DNA of 64,000 nt from Flavobacterium sp. ACN2 (GCF_002303885.1 NZ_MRCM01000009.1:62001-126000); one strand, 5' to 3'. Shown: positions 16,601 through 27,670, numbered from the stretch's first letter. Notes: a model not told the origin generated them from the letters alone. Translations and numbers: made by a program.

Positions 16601-17451
16601 GAAAAAACCACCGTCTTATTACTGTAAACCATTGTTTTTCTTTCAGCATGCAGTTTAATTGCTCTTGCTAAAACGATGCGTTCCAAATCACGTCCTTTCA
16701 TGATAAAATCTTCTACAGAGTGAATATGAGAAACCCTTGCAATATCTTGTTCAATGATCGGACCTTCGTCTAATTCTTCTGTTACGTAATGGCTTGTTGC
16801 ACCAATAATTTTTACCCCACGTTTAAAAGCCGAATGATACGGTTTCGCACCTGGAAAAGCAGGTAAAAACGAATGGTGAATATTGATGATTTTATTTTCG
16901 TAAAGCGAAATCAATTTTGGAGTCACGATCTGCATGTAACGCGCCAAAACAATAAAATTGATTTGATATCTTTTCAAAAGTTCTATTTGTCTTGCTTCTC
17001 CTTCTTCTTTGTTGTCTTTTGTGAAAGGAACATAGTGAAAAGGAATATCAAAACGCTCTGCAATTGAACGTAAATCGTTATGATTGCTAATAATCATAGG
17101 GATTTCGACCCCTAATTCATCAGCACTATAACGACCCAAAATGTCAAACAAGCAATGATCGTATTTAGAAACAAATAAAGCCATTTTAGGTTTTTGCTCC
17201 TGATTGTACAAATCCCAAGACATGTCAAATTTGACAGCAAGAGTTTTGTTAAAGTCTTCTTTAAAACTTTCAACTGTGATAGTCGAATTTTCGAATTCAC
17301 ATTCCAGACGCATAAAAAACACATTTTGTTCTACGTCCACATGCTGGTCGATATAAGTAATATTTCCTCCGACCTTAGCAATAAAAGTAGTAACTGAAGC
17401 AATAATATTCTTCTGATCTTTGCAATGAATGAGTATGGTAATTTTTTGCAT
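16597..17451 (-). CDS. purU: Formyltetrahydrofolate deformylase
   Basis: 284 residues. An N-terminal ACT domain (~5-80) is followed by a formyltransferase-fold hydrolase domain (~88-280). Catalytic Asn/His/Asp are in NIHHSFLPAFPGAKPYH and EELDEGPIIEQD. It hydrolyses 10-formyl-THF to THF plus formate, balancing one-carbon pools and supplying formate for PurT. The ACT domain in E. coli PurU senses Met/Gly. A single gene here; the stop codon lies inside the CTTAG repeat block, so transcription ends near the shared terminator with katA. Confidence 0.95.
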   Translation of the reverse strand: MQKITILIHCKDQKNIIASVTTFIAKVGGNITYIDQHVDVEQNVFFMRLECEFENSTITVESFKEDFNKTLAVKFDMSWDLYNQEQKPKMALFVSKYDHCLFDILGRYSADELGVEIPMIISNHNDLRSIAERFDIPFHYVPFTKDNKEEGEARQIELLKRYQINFIVLARYMQIVTPKLISLYENKIINIHHSFLPAFPGAKPYHSAFKRGVKIIGATSHYVTEELDEGPIIEQDIARVSHIHSVEDFIMKGRDLERIVLARAIKLHAERKTMVYSNKTVVFS

Positions 17452-17542
17452 TTCGTTTTTTGGTTAATCGGTTAATCGATAATTTGTTTAACCGTTTGTT
17501 CGATTACACGAATAAACGATTAAACATTTAAACAGAATAAAA

Positions 17543-18262
17543 CTATTTTCCATCTTGCAGAGCAAAAACCTTTTGTAATAAAGGTGTTGTTCTTGCAGAA
17601 ATATTGTTTCTAATTTCTTTTTCTTCAACAGCAATCATTTTAAAAACACCAGTAAGAGCTTGATTGGTTGTGTAATCAGTCAAATCTGGATTTACTTTTT
17701 TTACTAATGGAATTGTGTTGTATTTGTTTATAATTTTTGTCCAGACAGCATCGGCTCCTACTTTTTCGAAAGAGCTTTTAATTACAGGATTAAATTTGGC
17801 ATATAATGAAGTTGTTGTGCTTCCTTGTAAATAATTTGTTGCTGCGTTGTCGCTTCCTAAAAGAATGTTTTTAGCATCTGTAAAACTCATGTTTTTTACT
17901 GCTGTAACAAAAATTGGGGTAGCTTCCTTTACGGCATCTTCTGCAGCGCGGTTCAGCATTTTGATTCCTTCATCTGCAAGAGAGCTTAAACCTACTTTAC
18001 GCAGGGTTGCATCTACTTTTTGTAATTCTTCTGGCATTAAAATTTTTACAGCTTCATTTTTATAAAAACCATCTACTGCGGTTAATTTACTCACTTGTTG
18101 TGTAATTCCTTTATTTAGCGCTTCTTTTAAACCTGAAGCAATATCAACAGTTCCTGAACTTGGAATCTGAGATGCAATTTGAGGCAGTTGATTTAGGGTC
18201 TGTTGTACCTGTGCACAAGAAGTAAGCGAAAATGTAACGGCTAATAGTAAAATCTTTTTCAT
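17543..18262 (-). CDS. DUF4197 family exported protein
   Basis: 239 residues. A lipoprotein-type N-terminus (ILLLAVTFSLTSCAQ, Cys ~16) is followed by a helical domain with the DUF4197 pattern: DIASGLKEALNKGITQQVSKL, KILMPEELQKVDATLRKVG, NRAAEDAVKEATPIF, FTDAKNILLGSDNAATNYLQ. This family is widespread in Bacteroidota and Proteobacteria with no assigned function. No operon partner within 90 bp. Confidence 0.9.
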   Translation of the reverse strand: MKKILLLAVTFSLTSCAQVQQTLNQLPQIASQIPSSGTVDIASGLKEALNKGITQQVSKLTAVDGFYKNEAVKILMPEELQKVDATLRKVGLSSLADEGIKMLNRAAEDAVKEATPIFVTAVKNMSFTDAKNILLGSDNAATNYLQGSTTTSLYAKFNPVIKSSFEKVGADAVWTKIINKYNTIPLVKKVNPDLTDYTTNQALTGVFKMIAVEEKEIRNNISARTTPLLQKVFALQDGK

Positions 18263-18380
18263 TTAGGGTTTTTGTTTAAGTTTCAAAAATACTACTTATT
18301 CAAAAACAACGCCACAATTTTATTTAAAGCAAAGTAACATTTTGTTGTAAACTTAACATAAGCGAAATTAGGTCTCAAAA

Positions 18381-18944
18381 TTACGGCCAAGACATTCGAA
18401 TATTAAACTCCCAATAGGTTTTACTCGAAATGTAAATTGGTTTAGGCTGTTCTATTGGTGCATTATTGGCATTAAAGTAACGAACACGAATAATTTTTTC
18501 GCTAGAGTCATCTTTCATGCTAATGTTTCCTTCGGCATCATCAATGAGTTTTTTCTTTTTTAGATACAAATCTGGTTTTTCAATTGTATATTCTGTGATG
18601 GCTTCACCGTTCAGTTTTAAAAGACATCCAATTAGATTTCCATTTTTGTCAAACGATTCAATTCTTTTTAGAAAATTGTTTTCATAATAATATATTTCAA
18701 AAGTGATACTGCAAGATCCTTGTTGAAGTTTATTATTATGCAATCGGAAACGAAGTATTTGGTTTTTAGCATTTGTAAATTCAACATATCCATCTCCATG
18801 TGCGTCAATATTCTTATTCAATATTCTCGAAGGTTTTGAGAATTGTTTGATTTGATTGGCGTACACTTGGTAATTTTTGGCAGATTGTGCAAAAGAAGAG
18901 ATACAAACTAAAAAGAATATGAATAGACTAAAAAAAGATTTCAT
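18381..18944 (-). CDS. Hypothetical secreted protein
   Basis: 187 residues with an N-terminal signal peptide (SLFIFFLVCISSFAQS). The mature part is beta-rich and polar: VYANQIKQF, DGYVEFTNAKNQILRFRLHNN, a RIESFDKNGNLIGCLLKLNGE block recalling antitoxin/MORN-like 'Y-D-x-x-G-N' strands, and a C-terminal TYWEFNIRMSWP. No family recognised with confidence. It lies 30 bp downstream of the Coa1-like gene on the same strand and may be co-transcribed with it. Confidence 0.75.
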   Translation of the reverse strand: MKSFFSLFIFFLVCISSFAQSAKNYQVYANQIKQFSKPSRILNKNIDAHGDGYVEFTNAKNQILRFRLHNNKLQQGSCSITFEIYYYENNFLKRIESFDKNGNLIGCLLKLNGEAITEYTIEKPDLYLKKKKLIDDAEGNISMKDDSSEKIIRVRYFNANNAPIEQPKPIYISSKTYWEFNIRMSWP

Positions 18945-18974
18945 TTAATAAATTTTACTTGGTCAAATCTATTT

Positions 18975-19397
18975 TTATTTTTTCAATAAATCTATTTTCT
19001 CATCTGTATTTTTAATATAAACCGACATTTCAGAGTATTTCCACGTACCTCTTTTTTCGCCTACAATAAATAAAGTTCCCTTGCCTTTCGGACCTTTCAA
19101 CGGAACCTGTACATCGCAAGTTCGTACCTCATTATGTGAAGTGACGGTTCCAGAAACCATTCCGTCTGTTTCGACAGGCGAACCGAGTTTTTCCACTACG
19201 AGTTTATTATTCTCTACAGCTATCATAGATTCTTTATAGGCTTCCGAATCTTTAAGAACCGAAGTTACTTCATAGAAAATTCCTCCAATAAATAAAGCCG
19301 CTAATACTAAAAGCGTCAAACATCCGCTGGGAATAAACCATTTCCAGTTTCTGTTTAGCCAGCTCTGTCTTTGTACTAACTCGTTTGAATCTTCCAT
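18975..19397 (-). CDS. Coa1-like membrane protein
   Basis: 140 residues. Cytosolic N-terminus, one TM (~24-45, FIPSGCLTLLVLAALFIGGIFY), then an extracytoplasmic domain with EKLGSPVETDGMVSGTV, VQVPLKGPKGKGTLFIVGEK and WKYSEMSVYIKNTDEKIDL. This matches the bacterial Coa1-type family (PF08695), named after a cytochrome oxidase assembly factor, though no respiratory role has been shown for these homologues and no oxidase genes are nearby. Confidence 0.8.
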   Translation of the reverse strand: MEDSNELVQRQSWLNRNWKWFIPSGCLTLLVLAALFIGGIFYEVTSVLKDSEAYKESMIAVENNKLVVEKLGSPVETDGMVSGTVTSHNEVRTCDVQVPLKGPKGKGTLFIVGEKRGTWKYSEMSVYIKNTDEKIDLLKK

Positions 19398-19474
19398 AAA
19401 TTTAGTTTTAGGTGAAATTGATAAAGCTAAAATAAGAATAAATTTAATTGATATTCAGTGTTTTATATTAAATA

Positions 19475-19513
19475 AAAAATCACCTTATAAATTTTACAAG
19501 GTGATTTTTTTAA
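19475..19513. terminator. Intrinsic terminator
   Basis: AAAATCACCTT / AAGGTGATTTT stem with A-run and T-run on either side, 20 bp past the minus-strand SGNH lipoprotein stop. A decayed related hairpin is at 21545-21578. Confidence 0.75.
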
Positions 19514-19532
19514 ATTACTATTATTTAAAAAC

Positions 19533-20408
19533 TTATCTGTTACTAAAAGCAATTTCTTCTAAAGCTTTAGGATTACTAATTGCTTTGCTGACATCTTGTT
19601 TTTTCATATCGTCATTATCTCCAGTTCCAGTACATAAAGTAAGTTCTTTTGGCATTATCGGTTTCTTATCGAATATTGTTGCAAAAAGCAATGCTCCTTG
19701 CAAATAACCGCCATCATTTAAAAGATGTAATGTGTTTTCTCCATAACGAAGGTTATCTTTGTTGGCTACTAAATATTTATAACCATTTTTGCCATTATAG
19801 GCATCGTTAATAGCATCGCCAACTCTTAGCAAACCTGAATTTTTGGTAGATTCTACGACAGAAATAGCATTTTCACGCATTACGTCATATAATTCATTGT
19901 AATCAGCATCAGTAAATGGAGTTGGAGACATTCCTTCGTAAATATAAATGGCTACATCGGGACTATTTTTGCGTATTTTTTCCACAATCATATCGACATT
20001 CGATTTATATTTATTTGGTTCTCCACCCGCAACGGGAGTAGATTCCTGAATAACTACATAATCATAATAATTTCCATCTTTATCTGTTTTGGCAAAGTTT
20101 TCATCGGCTTGTTTTTTATGATCTGCATAAATTTTTTCAACAGAAACGCCCATAGTAACCAATTGATCAATGATCATTGGCTGATTGTTCGCTTTACAAA
20201 TTTCACCAAACAATACAGGAGCACTTACAAAAAATTCAGTATGGCTGTTTCCGATAAATAATATTCTTGGACTTCCTTCTGCTTTTGGAGCTTTAGGATG
20301 TGCCATTTTCTCTGAAGTTGCTGTCGAATTTTCAGTAGAAGTCGTTTTGTTATTGCAAGCTGAAAAAAGGATTGCAACAATACCAAATACTAAAAAGTGT
20401 TTTTTCAT
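19533..20408 (-). CDS. SGNH/GDSL-like hydrolase lipoprotein, copy A
   Basis: 291 residues. Lipobox FSACN (Cys ~18), a Ser/Thr-rich linker, then an SGNH-like fold: block I RILFIGNSHTEFF (GNSH in place of GDSx), YDYVVIQES (strand and block), NDAYNGKNGYKYL, and the C-terminal LHLLNDGGYLQGALLFATIFD where a His would be expected in block V (a DxxH triad is not obvious). Likely a lipid-anchored esterase or acetylhydrolase; substrate unknown. Tandem paralogue of the gene at 20581-21450. Confidence 0.8.
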   Translation of the reverse strand: MKKHFLVFGIVAILFSACNNKTTSTENSTATSEKMAHPKAPKAEGSPRILFIGNSHTEFFVSAPVLFGEICKANNQPMIIDQLVTMGVSVEKIYADHKKQADENFAKTDKDGNYYDYVVIQESTPVAGGEPNKYKSNVDMIVEKIRKNSPDVAIYIYEGMSPTPFTDADYNELYDVMRENAISVVESTKNSGLLRVGDAINDAYNGKNGYKYLVANKDNLRYGENTLHLLNDGGYLQGALLFATIFDKKPIMPKELTLCTGTGDNDDMKKQDVSKAISNPKALEEIAFSNR

Positions 20409-20580
20409 TGTAATTTTAATTAAAAAGGTTCACTATTTTTTTAGATAAAAAAATTTTTGGCAAATCTCTTTTTAATCGACAACAATTAGGACCTTGATAA
20501 GTTTTAAAAGTGTTAGTTTAGGACATTAAATTGTGCATTGAGAATTTGATATGAAATCCAATAAGCAGATTTAAGCTAAT

Positions 20581-21450
20581 TTATCTATTACTAAAAGCAA
20601 TTTCCTCCAGAGCCTTAGGATTGGTCACTGCTTTTGCTACTTCTTGCTTTCTCATATTGTCATTATCACCAGTTCCCGTACTTAAAAGAAGTTTTTTAGG
20701 GATAATTGGTGTTTTATCAAATATTGTAGAATATATTAAAACGGCCTGTAAAAAACCGCCATCGTTTATAAAATGAAGAGTGCTTTTGCCGTCACGGAGA
20801 TTGTCTTTATTACCTGTTAGATACTTATAACCGCTTTGGCCTTCATATGCATCTTTAACAGCGTCACCTACTCTTAATACACCTGCATTTTTAATAAAAG
20901 CGGCAGCTAGAATGGTATTTTTACGTAGTTCTGTATAATAATTATTGTATTCTGAGTTTGCAAAAGATAAGGGAGACATATTTTGATAAACATAAATTGC
21001 GGCATCTGGGCTGTTCTTATGTATTTTTTCTGCAAATAATTTCAAGTTGTCTCTATACTTAGAAAGATTTGTTAGTGCAATTGGTGTCGATTCCTGAATT
21101 ATAACATAATCATAATAGTTTCCATCCTTATCTATATTGGAAAAATTTTGGTCGGCCTCTGTTTTATTAGTGAAATAAACTTTATTGAGCGGAACACCTA
21201 TTGTTATCAGCTGCTGAATATTTATATTTTGATTATTGGCATTACATAATTCCTGAAATAGAGTGGGACTGCTTACAAAATATTCCATATGACTATTTCC
21301 AATAAATAATATACGTGGAGGACCTACGGCCTTTGGCGGTTTAGGTTTGCTAATACCGTCGGAAGTAATTGAGCTTTCTGATTTGAAATTATTACATGAA
21401 GTAAGGAGGATTGAGACAATAAGACTAGAAATTAATATGTATTTTTTCAT
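20581..21450 (-). CDS. SGNH/GDSL-like hydrolase lipoprotein, copy B
   Basis: 289 residues from ATG 21450. The open frame extends upstream to 21495, but the internal Met starts a standard lipoprotein signal (YILISSLIVSILLTSCN). Co-linear with copy A throughout (PRILFIGNSHMEYF, YDYVIIQES, FINDGGFLQAVLIYSTIFD, common C-terminus NPKALEEIAFSNR). The divergence is substantial and the 172-bp spacer is unrelated, so the duplication is old. Confidence 0.8.
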   Translation of the reverse strand: MKKYILISSLIVSILLTSCNNFKSESSITSDGISKPKPPKAVGPPRILFIGNSHMEYFVSSPTLFQELCNANNQNINIQQLITIGVPLNKVYFTNKTEADQNFSNIDKDGNYYDYVIIQESTPIALTNLSKYRDNLKLFAEKIHKNSPDAAIYVYQNMSPLSFANSEYNNYYTELRKNTILAAAFIKNAGVLRVGDAVKDAYEGQSGYKYLTGNKDNLRDGKSTLHFINDGGFLQAVLIYSTIFDKTPIIPKKLLLSTGTGDNDNMRKQEVAKAVTNPKALEEIAFSNR

Positions 21451-21697
21451 TGTTGATTTTCTATTAAAAAAGATTTGCAAATCTCTCTCTAACACATAAT
21501 CAAACCAGTCTCAAAAGGTTTTAAAAATAATAGAATAAGACAAAAAAAAATCACCTTATAAAATATTAAGATGATTTTAAATTTTGTACTAATAAGCATT
21601 ACAAGTATTTGTTTTCAGGATGTAGGTTTTCCCGTTACTTTGATGCTTTTTTATTTTCAAATTGTACAATTAAAAATTTATGGGACAAAAAAGGTAT

Positions 21698-22039
21698 TTA
21701 AACGTACTGTAAACAGTATAAATTGGGGTTATTGATTGGATTAATCTGTTTTAAATTGGCTAAAATATACTGAGTGCAATCTTTACCGCCAAATGTCAAA
21801 TAGAATAAGGATTTTGAAATGTAAGATGGCCTTAACAGAAGTGCGCGCCAGCCAAGCGTTATATTTTTAAAGAAATGTTTTAATGCGTATTTAATTGTTT
21901 TTTCGTCAGGACGAATAAAATAAATAGTGTAACCTTTAAGTTTTGTCATCAGATTTGGAAACATTACAAATCTTCCGCCTTGTTGTATCAATAAATTTAT
22001 TTCAAACAATGATAAACCTTCAATATTTTCTGTTTTCAT
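21698..22039 (-). CDS. Hypothetical protein, 113 residues
   Basis: No signal peptide and no membrane helix. Notable parts: LSLFEINLLIQQGGRFVMFPN, YTIYFIRPDEKTIKYALKHFFKNITLGW, LTFGGKDCTQYILANLKQI. It is rich in aromatic and basic residues and looks cytosolic. No family recognised, although the intact frame, start context and codon use look real. Isolated, with 180-200 bp of gene-free sequence on both sides. Confidence 0.65.
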   Translation of the reverse strand: MKTENIEGLSLFEINLLIQQGGRFVMFPNLMTKLKGYTIYFIRPDEKTIKYALKHFFKNITLGWRALLLRPSYISKSLFYLTFGGKDCTQYILANLKQINPINNPNLYCLQYV

Positions 22040-22162
22040 GATCTATTGTTTTTAATTTAATGCTAGTGGTAGTATTACGATGCAAAGTTGCGACAGAAAT
22101 AAAAATATAAAAGGCTTTAAAAGTTTTAAAACTAATAACTTAAGACATTTTTTAAATAAAAA

Positions 22163-22195
22163 AATCGGAAACTCAACTGAATGAATTCCCGATTA
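22163..22195 (-). terminator. Intrinsic terminator of the L,D-transpeptidase gene
   Basis: AATCGGAA...TTCCCGATT imperfect stem followed on the minus strand by a T-run (A-run 22154-22164 on plus), 25 bp past the stop at 22220. Confidence 0.6.
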
Positions 22196-22219
22196 TTATT
22201 TTATGTATGTCGTTTTGTA

Positions 22220-23782
22220 TTAATTTACAGTAAGAGACAATTGATTATTCAATTCTGCATCTTTTTCGTAAACATCTTGAAAGAAACCAATTTCTCCGTT
22301 TTCATTTACCAATGAAGTAAAATAAGTAATGAAAATTGGTACTTTTTTAGATAGTTTAAAACTGTTTTCTACTTTACCCGCCATCGCTTTGTCAATTTTT
22401 GCCTGATTCCATTCTGGATAATCTTTCAGCATGGCAACAGCCAATTCTTTTGCCATTTTTACATTAATACATCCGTGGCTGAAAGTTCTTTTTTCAAAAT
22501 CGAACAGAGTTTTAGATGGCGTATCGTGCATATAAATATCATCAGGATTTGGGAACATAAATTTTACCAATCCTAAAGAGTTATCTGGACCTGGTTTTTG
22601 TCGTACTTGACCATTAACCATTTCCATGTTTTTCTCTGCGAGATAATTTGGATCTGCAGCAATTTTAGATCTCAACTCGTTTTGTACAATACTTTGTGGT
22701 ACTGTCCAGTAAGGGCTAAATACAATTCGGTCAATTTCTCCATTAAAAATGGTTGTTTTGGTAAGAGGAGCTCCAACAAAAACACTCGATTTCAATACTA
22801 CTTTTCCGTTCTTAACATAAAACAATTCATAAGAAGGAACATTAACCAAAACATACTCATCGGTGGCAGCAATTTGAGCCGAAATCTCACGGCATCTTTC
22901 CATGTTAAGTTTTAAAGTTGCCACTTTATCTTCAAGCGGAATATTCATTTCGTTAATATGCTCTTCTGCCAAAATGTAATTGGGTTTAAATCCGTTACGA
23001 ACTTTGTATTTCATCACAGCATCCATCAATTCACGATCGTAAATATCGCTTTTAGAATCTGTTTTCAAATCTCCTAATAAGTACAAACGAGTTCTAACTT
23101 GCGAAATAGTGCTGGAAACAGCATCTGGACGCAACTCTTTATAAGGAGACTCTGCCGGAACAATAGGTTTGTATTTGCTAGATTTTTCTAATCTTTTGTA
23201 TTTTTTCAGAACATCTTGCAATTTGTAATACTGCTCAAATTCTACTTTTTCATTTGATGCAACTGCTGTTTTTTCTTCCTCTTCTAAAGTGCTGTAGTTT
23301 AAGAAATCTTTTAGCATAGTATCATAAGCTAGTTTTTTCTTGTCGGCATTACTTTTTTTGGCGTACACTATATATAATGAGCTCAAAAGCATATCAGCAT
23401 CAGTTTGAGAAAGTGTGCTTTTATCTGATGAAGAACTAAACAATTGGTCTATTTCTTTTTGATAAGGAATAATTAAATCATTTGTTTTTTTTGCTTTTTC
23501 ATACAAAGCAGAGCCAAATTCGTTGATTTCGTTTTCGTCAAACCAGATTGTGCCAAGAGTTCTAGTTTTGTATAATGACATGACATCAGATTTATATCTT
23601 TTCAAATCTGAATATCTTTTGAAGAAATCGTTCGAAATTTCGTTTACATCATTTTGATTGTGGTAAACGGTTAAATTATTTGAAGCTTTTTTATATTTAA
23701 AACTGTTGTTTTCAATTCTGTTAAAAGAAAATACAAAAAAACTCAAACTTAAAATTACGGTGAATGAATAAAATGTTTTCAT
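22220..23782 (-). CDS. YcbB-type L,D-transpeptidase
   Basis: 520 residues. N-terminal signal/TM (~1-22); a ~200-residue helical scaffold; a peptidoglycan-binding-like repeat (~228-275, RTRLYLLGDL... AVMKYKVRNGF); then a YkuD catalytic domain with catalytic Cys438 in the FSHGCINV motif. Upstream strands YVLVNVPSYELFYVKNGKVV and FSPYWTVPQSI are the usual ones. It forms 3-3 cross-links or anchors proteins to peptidoglycan in the periplasm. The length and scaffold fit the large YcbB/LdtD class rather than the small ErfK type. Transcribed divergently from icmF. Confidence 0.92.
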   Translation of the reverse strand: MKTFYSFTVILSLSFFVFSFNRIENNSFKYKKASNNLTVYHNQNDVNEISNDFFKRYSDLKRYKSDVMSLYKTRTLGTIWFDENEINEFGSALYEKAKKTNDLIIPYQKEIDQLFSSSSDKSTLSQTDADMLLSSLYIVYAKKSNADKKKLAYDTMLKDFLNYSTLEEEEKTAVASNEKVEFEQYYKLQDVLKKYKRLEKSSKYKPIVPAESPYKELRPDAVSSTISQVRTRLYLLGDLKTDSKSDIYDRELMDAVMKYKVRNGFKPNYILAEEHINEMNIPLEDKVATLKLNMERCREISAQIAATDEYVLVNVPSYELFYVKNGKVVLKSSVFVGAPLTKTTIFNGEIDRIVFSPYWTVPQSIVQNELRSKIAADPNYLAEKNMEMVNGQVRQKPGPDNSLGLVKFMFPNPDDIYMHDTPSKTLFDFEKRTFSHGCINVKMAKELAVAMLKDYPEWNQAKIDKAMAGKVENSFKLSKKVPIFITYFTSLVNENGEIGFFQDVYEKDAELNNQLSLTVN

Positions 23783-24076
23783 TTTTTTAATTTTTACGTT
23801 ATTACTTTTCTACGTAAGTCGTTGGTAAAAATTTGGGGCTTTTCTACAATGCTAAATTACTATGGGAGTACTCAAAACGTGTTTCCAGATTTTATTTAAA
23901 TGTTGCGAAATTGCCATGTCTTTAAGCTTTCCTTAACTTAGATCAATTAGTATCAAGAATTGTTACCTTTATATTGAAGAAAAAATATTTTCTTTTTTAT
24001 TAACATAATGCTATTTGGCTAATCAAATATTAAAATAATTTGTACATTGGTCGCTTAAAATTATCATATTCATAAA

Positions 24077-27000
24077 ATGGAACAACAAATACCATATATT
24101 CCTAAAAATAAAGTAAGAATTGTTACCGCTGCTTCACTTTTTGACGGACATGATGCCGCCATCAATATTATGCGCCGTATTATTCAGTCAACTGGGGTCG
24201 AAGTAATTCACCTTGGTCATGACAGAAGCGTTGAAGAAGTGGTAAATACCGCTATTCAAGAAGATGCCAACGCCATTGCAATGACTTCGTATCAAGGCGG
24301 ACATAATGAATACTTTAAATATATGTATGATTTGCTTCGCGAAAAAGGAGCGGGGCATATTAAAATCTTCGGAGGCGGAGGTGGAGTAATCCTTCCAAGT
24401 GAGATATCAGAATTGCATGAATATGGTATTACTAGAATTTATTCTCCAGATGATGGCCGTTCTTTAGGACTTCAAGGAATGATTAATGATTTGGTACAGC
24501 GTGCTGATTTTCCTATTGGAGATAAACTAAACGGAGAAATCGATCATATCGAAAATAAAATTCCAACCGCAATTGCGCGTTTAATTTCTGCAGCAGAAAA
24601 TTTCCCAGAAATAGCAAAACCTGTTTTTGATAAAATTCACGAAAGCAATGCTACTTCTAAAATTCCAGTTTTAGGAATTACAGGAACGGGTGGTGCAGGA
24701 AAATCTTCTTTGGTTGACGAATTGGTTCGTCGATTTTTGATTGATTTTCCAGAAAAAACAATCGGATTAATTTCTGTCGATCCTTCTAAGAGAAAAACAG
24801 GAGGAGCACTTTTAGGAGATAGAATCCGTATGAATGCCATAAATAATCCTCGTGTTTATATGCGTTCGCTGGCAACTCGTCAGTCGAATTTGGCTTTGTC
24901 TAAATATGTAGCCGAAGCAATTCAGGTTCTAAAAGTCGCAAAATACGATTTGATTATTTTGGAAACTTCAGGAATTGGTCAGTCTGATACCGAAATTATG
25001 GATCATTCTGATGTATCCTTATATGTAATGACACCAGAGTTTGGAGCGGCAACACAATTGGAAAAAATCGACATGCTTGATTTTGCCGATTTAGTAGCTT
25101 TAAATAAATTTGATAAACGCGGCGCGCTTGATGCCTTGCGCGATGTTAAAAAACAATATCAAAGAAACCATAATCTTTGGGAGAAAAGTCCAGACGAAAT
25201 GCCCGTTTTCGGAACGATTGCTTCGCAGTTTAACGATCCAGGAATGAACACGCTTTACAAAGCGATTATGGATAAAGTGGTTGAAAAAACCGATTCTGAT
25301 TTGAAATCGACTTTTGAAATCACAAAAGAAATGAGCGAGAAAATCTTCGTGATTCCGCCACACAGAACGCGTTATTTATCTGAAATTGCAGAGAATAACA
25401 GATCTTATGATGAAATCGCCCTTTCTCAGCAAAAAGTAGCGCAGAAACTATACGGAATTTTCAAAACCATCGAATCGGTTTCTGGAAAAGTTCCTCAAAT
25501 TAATAAAGCAGGAATTGACGATTCTACAGTTTTACCAAGCGGAATTGCTGAACACGATGAAAACAGAATCTTTTTAAATCTTTTGCTTAATCAGTTTGAT
25601 AAAGTAAAAATGGATTTAGATCCGTACAACTGGGAAATTATCCTGAATTGGGATGAAAAAGTAGCCAAATACAAAAATCCAGTTTACTCGTTTAAAGTTC
25701 GTGATAAAGAAATCAAGATTGCAACGCATTCTGAAAGTTTATCGCATTTACAAATTCCGAAAATTGCTTTGCCCAAATATGAAGGTTGGGGCGATATCTT
25801 GCGTTGGAATTTACAGGAAAATGTTCCTGGAGAATTTCCTTTTGCTTCGGGATTGTATCCGTTTAAGCGTGAAGGCGAAGATCCGTCAAGAATGTTTGCG
25901 GGCGAGGGCGGACCAGAAAGGACCAATAAACGTTTTCACTACGTAAGTGCGGGAATGCCTGCAAAACGTCTTTCTACGGCTTTTGACAGCGTAACTTTAT
26001 ACGGAAACGATCCAGATTTGCGTCCAGATATTTACGGAAAAATCGGAAATGCAGGAGTTTCAATCTGCTGTCTAGACGATGCCAAAAAACTGTATTCAGG
26101 TTTCGATTTGGTTCATGCATTGACTTCGGTAAGTATGACGATTAACGGTCCTGCGCCAATGTTGTTAGGTTTCTTTATGAATGCCGCAATCGATCAGCAA
26201 TGTGAGATTTACATCAAAGCAAATGATTTAGAAAAAGAAGTTGAAGCAAAAATCAACAAATTATATAAGGATAAAGGAATCGAAAGACCTAAATACCAAG
26301 GCGAACTTCCTGCTGGAAACAACGGTTTAGGATTAATGCTTTTGGGCGTTACGGGCGATCAAGTTTTACCTTTGGAGGTTTATAACGAAATAAAAGTAAA
26401 AACGTTAGCTCAAGTTCGTGGAACGGTTCAGGCTGATATTTTAAAAGAAGATCAGGCGCAGAATACTTGTATTTTCTCAACTGAATTTGCTTTGCGATTA
26501 ATGGGTGATGTTCAGGAATATTTTATTACCAAAAACGTTCGTAATTTCTATTCGGTTTCGATTTCAGGATATCATATTGCCGAGGCGGGAGCAAACCCAA
26601 TTACGCAGCTGGCTTTTACGCTTTCAAATGGTTTCACTTACGTGGAATATTATTTGAGCCGTGGTATGAGCATTAACGATTTTGGACCAAACTTATCGTT
26701 CTTTTTCTCCAACGGAGTTGATCCTGAATATTCAGTAATTGGTCGTGTGGCGCGTAAAATTTGGGCAAAAGCCATGAAGAACAAATACGGAGCCAACGAA
26801 AGAGCACAAATGCTGAAATATCATATTCAGACATCTGGACGTTCGTTACACGCGCAGGAAATTGATTTTAATGATATTAGAACAACTTTACAGGCTTTAT
26901 ATGCCATTTATGATAACTGTAATTCATTGCACACAAACGCATACGACGAAGCAATTACAACGCCAACGGAAGAATCTGTACGCCGTGCCATGGCAATTCA

Positions 27001-27517
27001 GCTGATTATTAATAAAGAATTAGGTTTAGCCAAAAATGAAAACCCAATTCAAGGTTCGTTCATCATCGAAGAATTAACTGATTTAGTTGAAGCTGCGGTT
27101 TTACAAGAATTCGACAGAATCACAGAAAGAGGCGGCGTTCTAGGTGCAATGGAAACGATGTACCAAAGATCTAAAATTCAGGAAGAGAGTTTGTATTACG
27201 AAACTTTAAAACACAACGGAGATTTCCCAATTGTTGGTGTAAATACATTCCTGAGCTCAAAAGGTTCGCCAACGGTAATTCCGGCTGAGGTTATTCGTGC
27301 TACCGAAGAAGAAAAACAATATCAAATTACGATGCTGGATAATCTGCATAAATTCCACGAAGAAAAAGTAAACGAACATTTAAATAATTTACAGCAAGCG
27401 GCTATTAAAAACGAAAACTTATTCGATCATTTAATGGAAGCGGCAAAGGTTTGTTCTTTAGGCCAGATTACTTCGGCGTTGTTTGAAGTTGGCGGGCAGT
27501 ATAGAAGGAATATGTAA
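24077..27517 (+). CDS. icmF: Fused isobutyryl-CoA mutase IcmF
   Basis: 1146 residues, a three-part fusion. B12-binding domain (~10-145, DGHDAA with lower ligand His25). MeaI-type GTPase chaperone (~195-430, P-loop GTGGAGKSS 203-211, [18 protein letters not shown]). Large mutase barrel (~560-1080, [26 protein letters not shown]). The AdoCbl-dependent barrel isomerises isobutyryl-CoA and butyryl-CoA. The [23 protein letters not shown] block is the IcmF form and differs from methylmalonyl-CoA mutase (YTRGPYPTMY). The usual annotation 'methylmalonyl-CoA mutase' would therefore be imprecise. Monocistronic with a terminator at 27547. Confidence 0.93.
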   Translation: MEQQIPYIPKNKVRIVTAASLFDGHDAAINIMRRIIQSTGVEVIHLGHDRSVEEVVNTAIQEDANAIAMTSYQGGHNEYFKYMYDLLREKGAGHIKIFGGGGGVILPSEISELHEYGITRIYSPDDGRSLGLQGMINDLVQRADFPIGDKLNGEIDHIENKIPTAIARLISAAENFPEIAKPVFDKIHESNATSKIPVLGITGTGGAGKSSLVDELVRRFLIDFPEKTIGLISVDPSKRKTGGALLGDRIRMNAINNPRVYMRSLATRQSNLALSKYVAEAIQVLKVAKYDLIILETSGIGQSDTEIMDHSDVSLYVMTPEFGAATQLEKIDMLDFADLVALNKFDKRGALDALRDVKKQYQRNHNLWEKSPDEMPVFGTIASQFNDPGMNTLYKAIMDKVVEKTDSDLKSTFEITKEMSEKIFVIPPHRTRYLSEIAENNRSYDEIALSQQKVAQKLYGIFKTIESVSGKVPQINKAGIDDSTVLPSGIAEHDENRIFLNLLLNQFDKVKMDLDPYNWEIILNWDEKVAKYKNPVYSFKVRDKEIKIATHSESLSHLQIPKIALPKYEGWGDILRWNLQENVPGEFPFASGLYPFKREGEDPSRMFAGEGGPERTNKRFHYVSAGMPAKRLSTAFDSVTLYGNDPDLRPDIYGKIGNAGVSICCLDDAKKLYSGFDLVHALTSVSMTINGPAPMLLGFFMNAAIDQQCEIYIKANDLEKEVEAKINKLYKDKGIERPKYQGELPAGNNGLGLMLLGVTGDQVLPLEVYNEIKVKTLAQVRGTVQADILKEDQAQNTCIFSTEFALRLMGDVQEYFITKNVRNFYSVSISGYHIAEAGANPITQLAFTLSNGFTYVEYYLSRGMSINDFGPNLSFFFSNGVDPEYSVIGRVARKIWAKAMKNKYGANERAQMLKYHIQTSGRSLHAQEIDFNDIRTTLQALYAIYDNCNSLHTNAYDEAITTPTEESVRRAMAIQLIINKELGLAKNENPIQGSFIIEELTDLVEAAVLQEFDRITERGGVLGAMETMYQRSKIQEESLYYETLKHNGDFPIVGVNTFLSSKGSPTVIPAEVIRATEEEKQYQITMLDNLHKFHEEKVNEHLNNLQQAAIKNENLFDHLMEAAKVCSLGQITSALFEVGGQYRRNM

Positions 27518-27546
27518 TTATTTTTATTTTTTTATTGATATAGAAG

Positions 27547-27577
27547 AACCTCTCAGATAGTTGAGAGGTTTTTTGTT
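27547..27577 (+). terminator. Intrinsic terminator of icmF
   Basis: AACCTCTCA / TGAGAGGTT stem with TTTTTTG tail. The same stem core is used by the terminators at 31073 and 31731. Confidence 0.8.
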
Positions 27578-27670
27578 TGATAAAATTATAAGGATTACGG
27601 TTATCCATATTTTTATTCTTAAATGTTTATATATATTAGCAAATCAAGAATTAAAGTAAATTACAAAAAG

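Noticed and set aside
24637..25926. Several minus-strand frames inside icmF
   Set aside because: Shadow frames in a well-conserved long coding gene; compositions are unnatural.
24077..27517. Calling this gene methylmalonyl-CoA mutase
   Set aside because: The B12-GTPase-mutase fusion order and the [15 protein letters not shown] block are those of IcmF.
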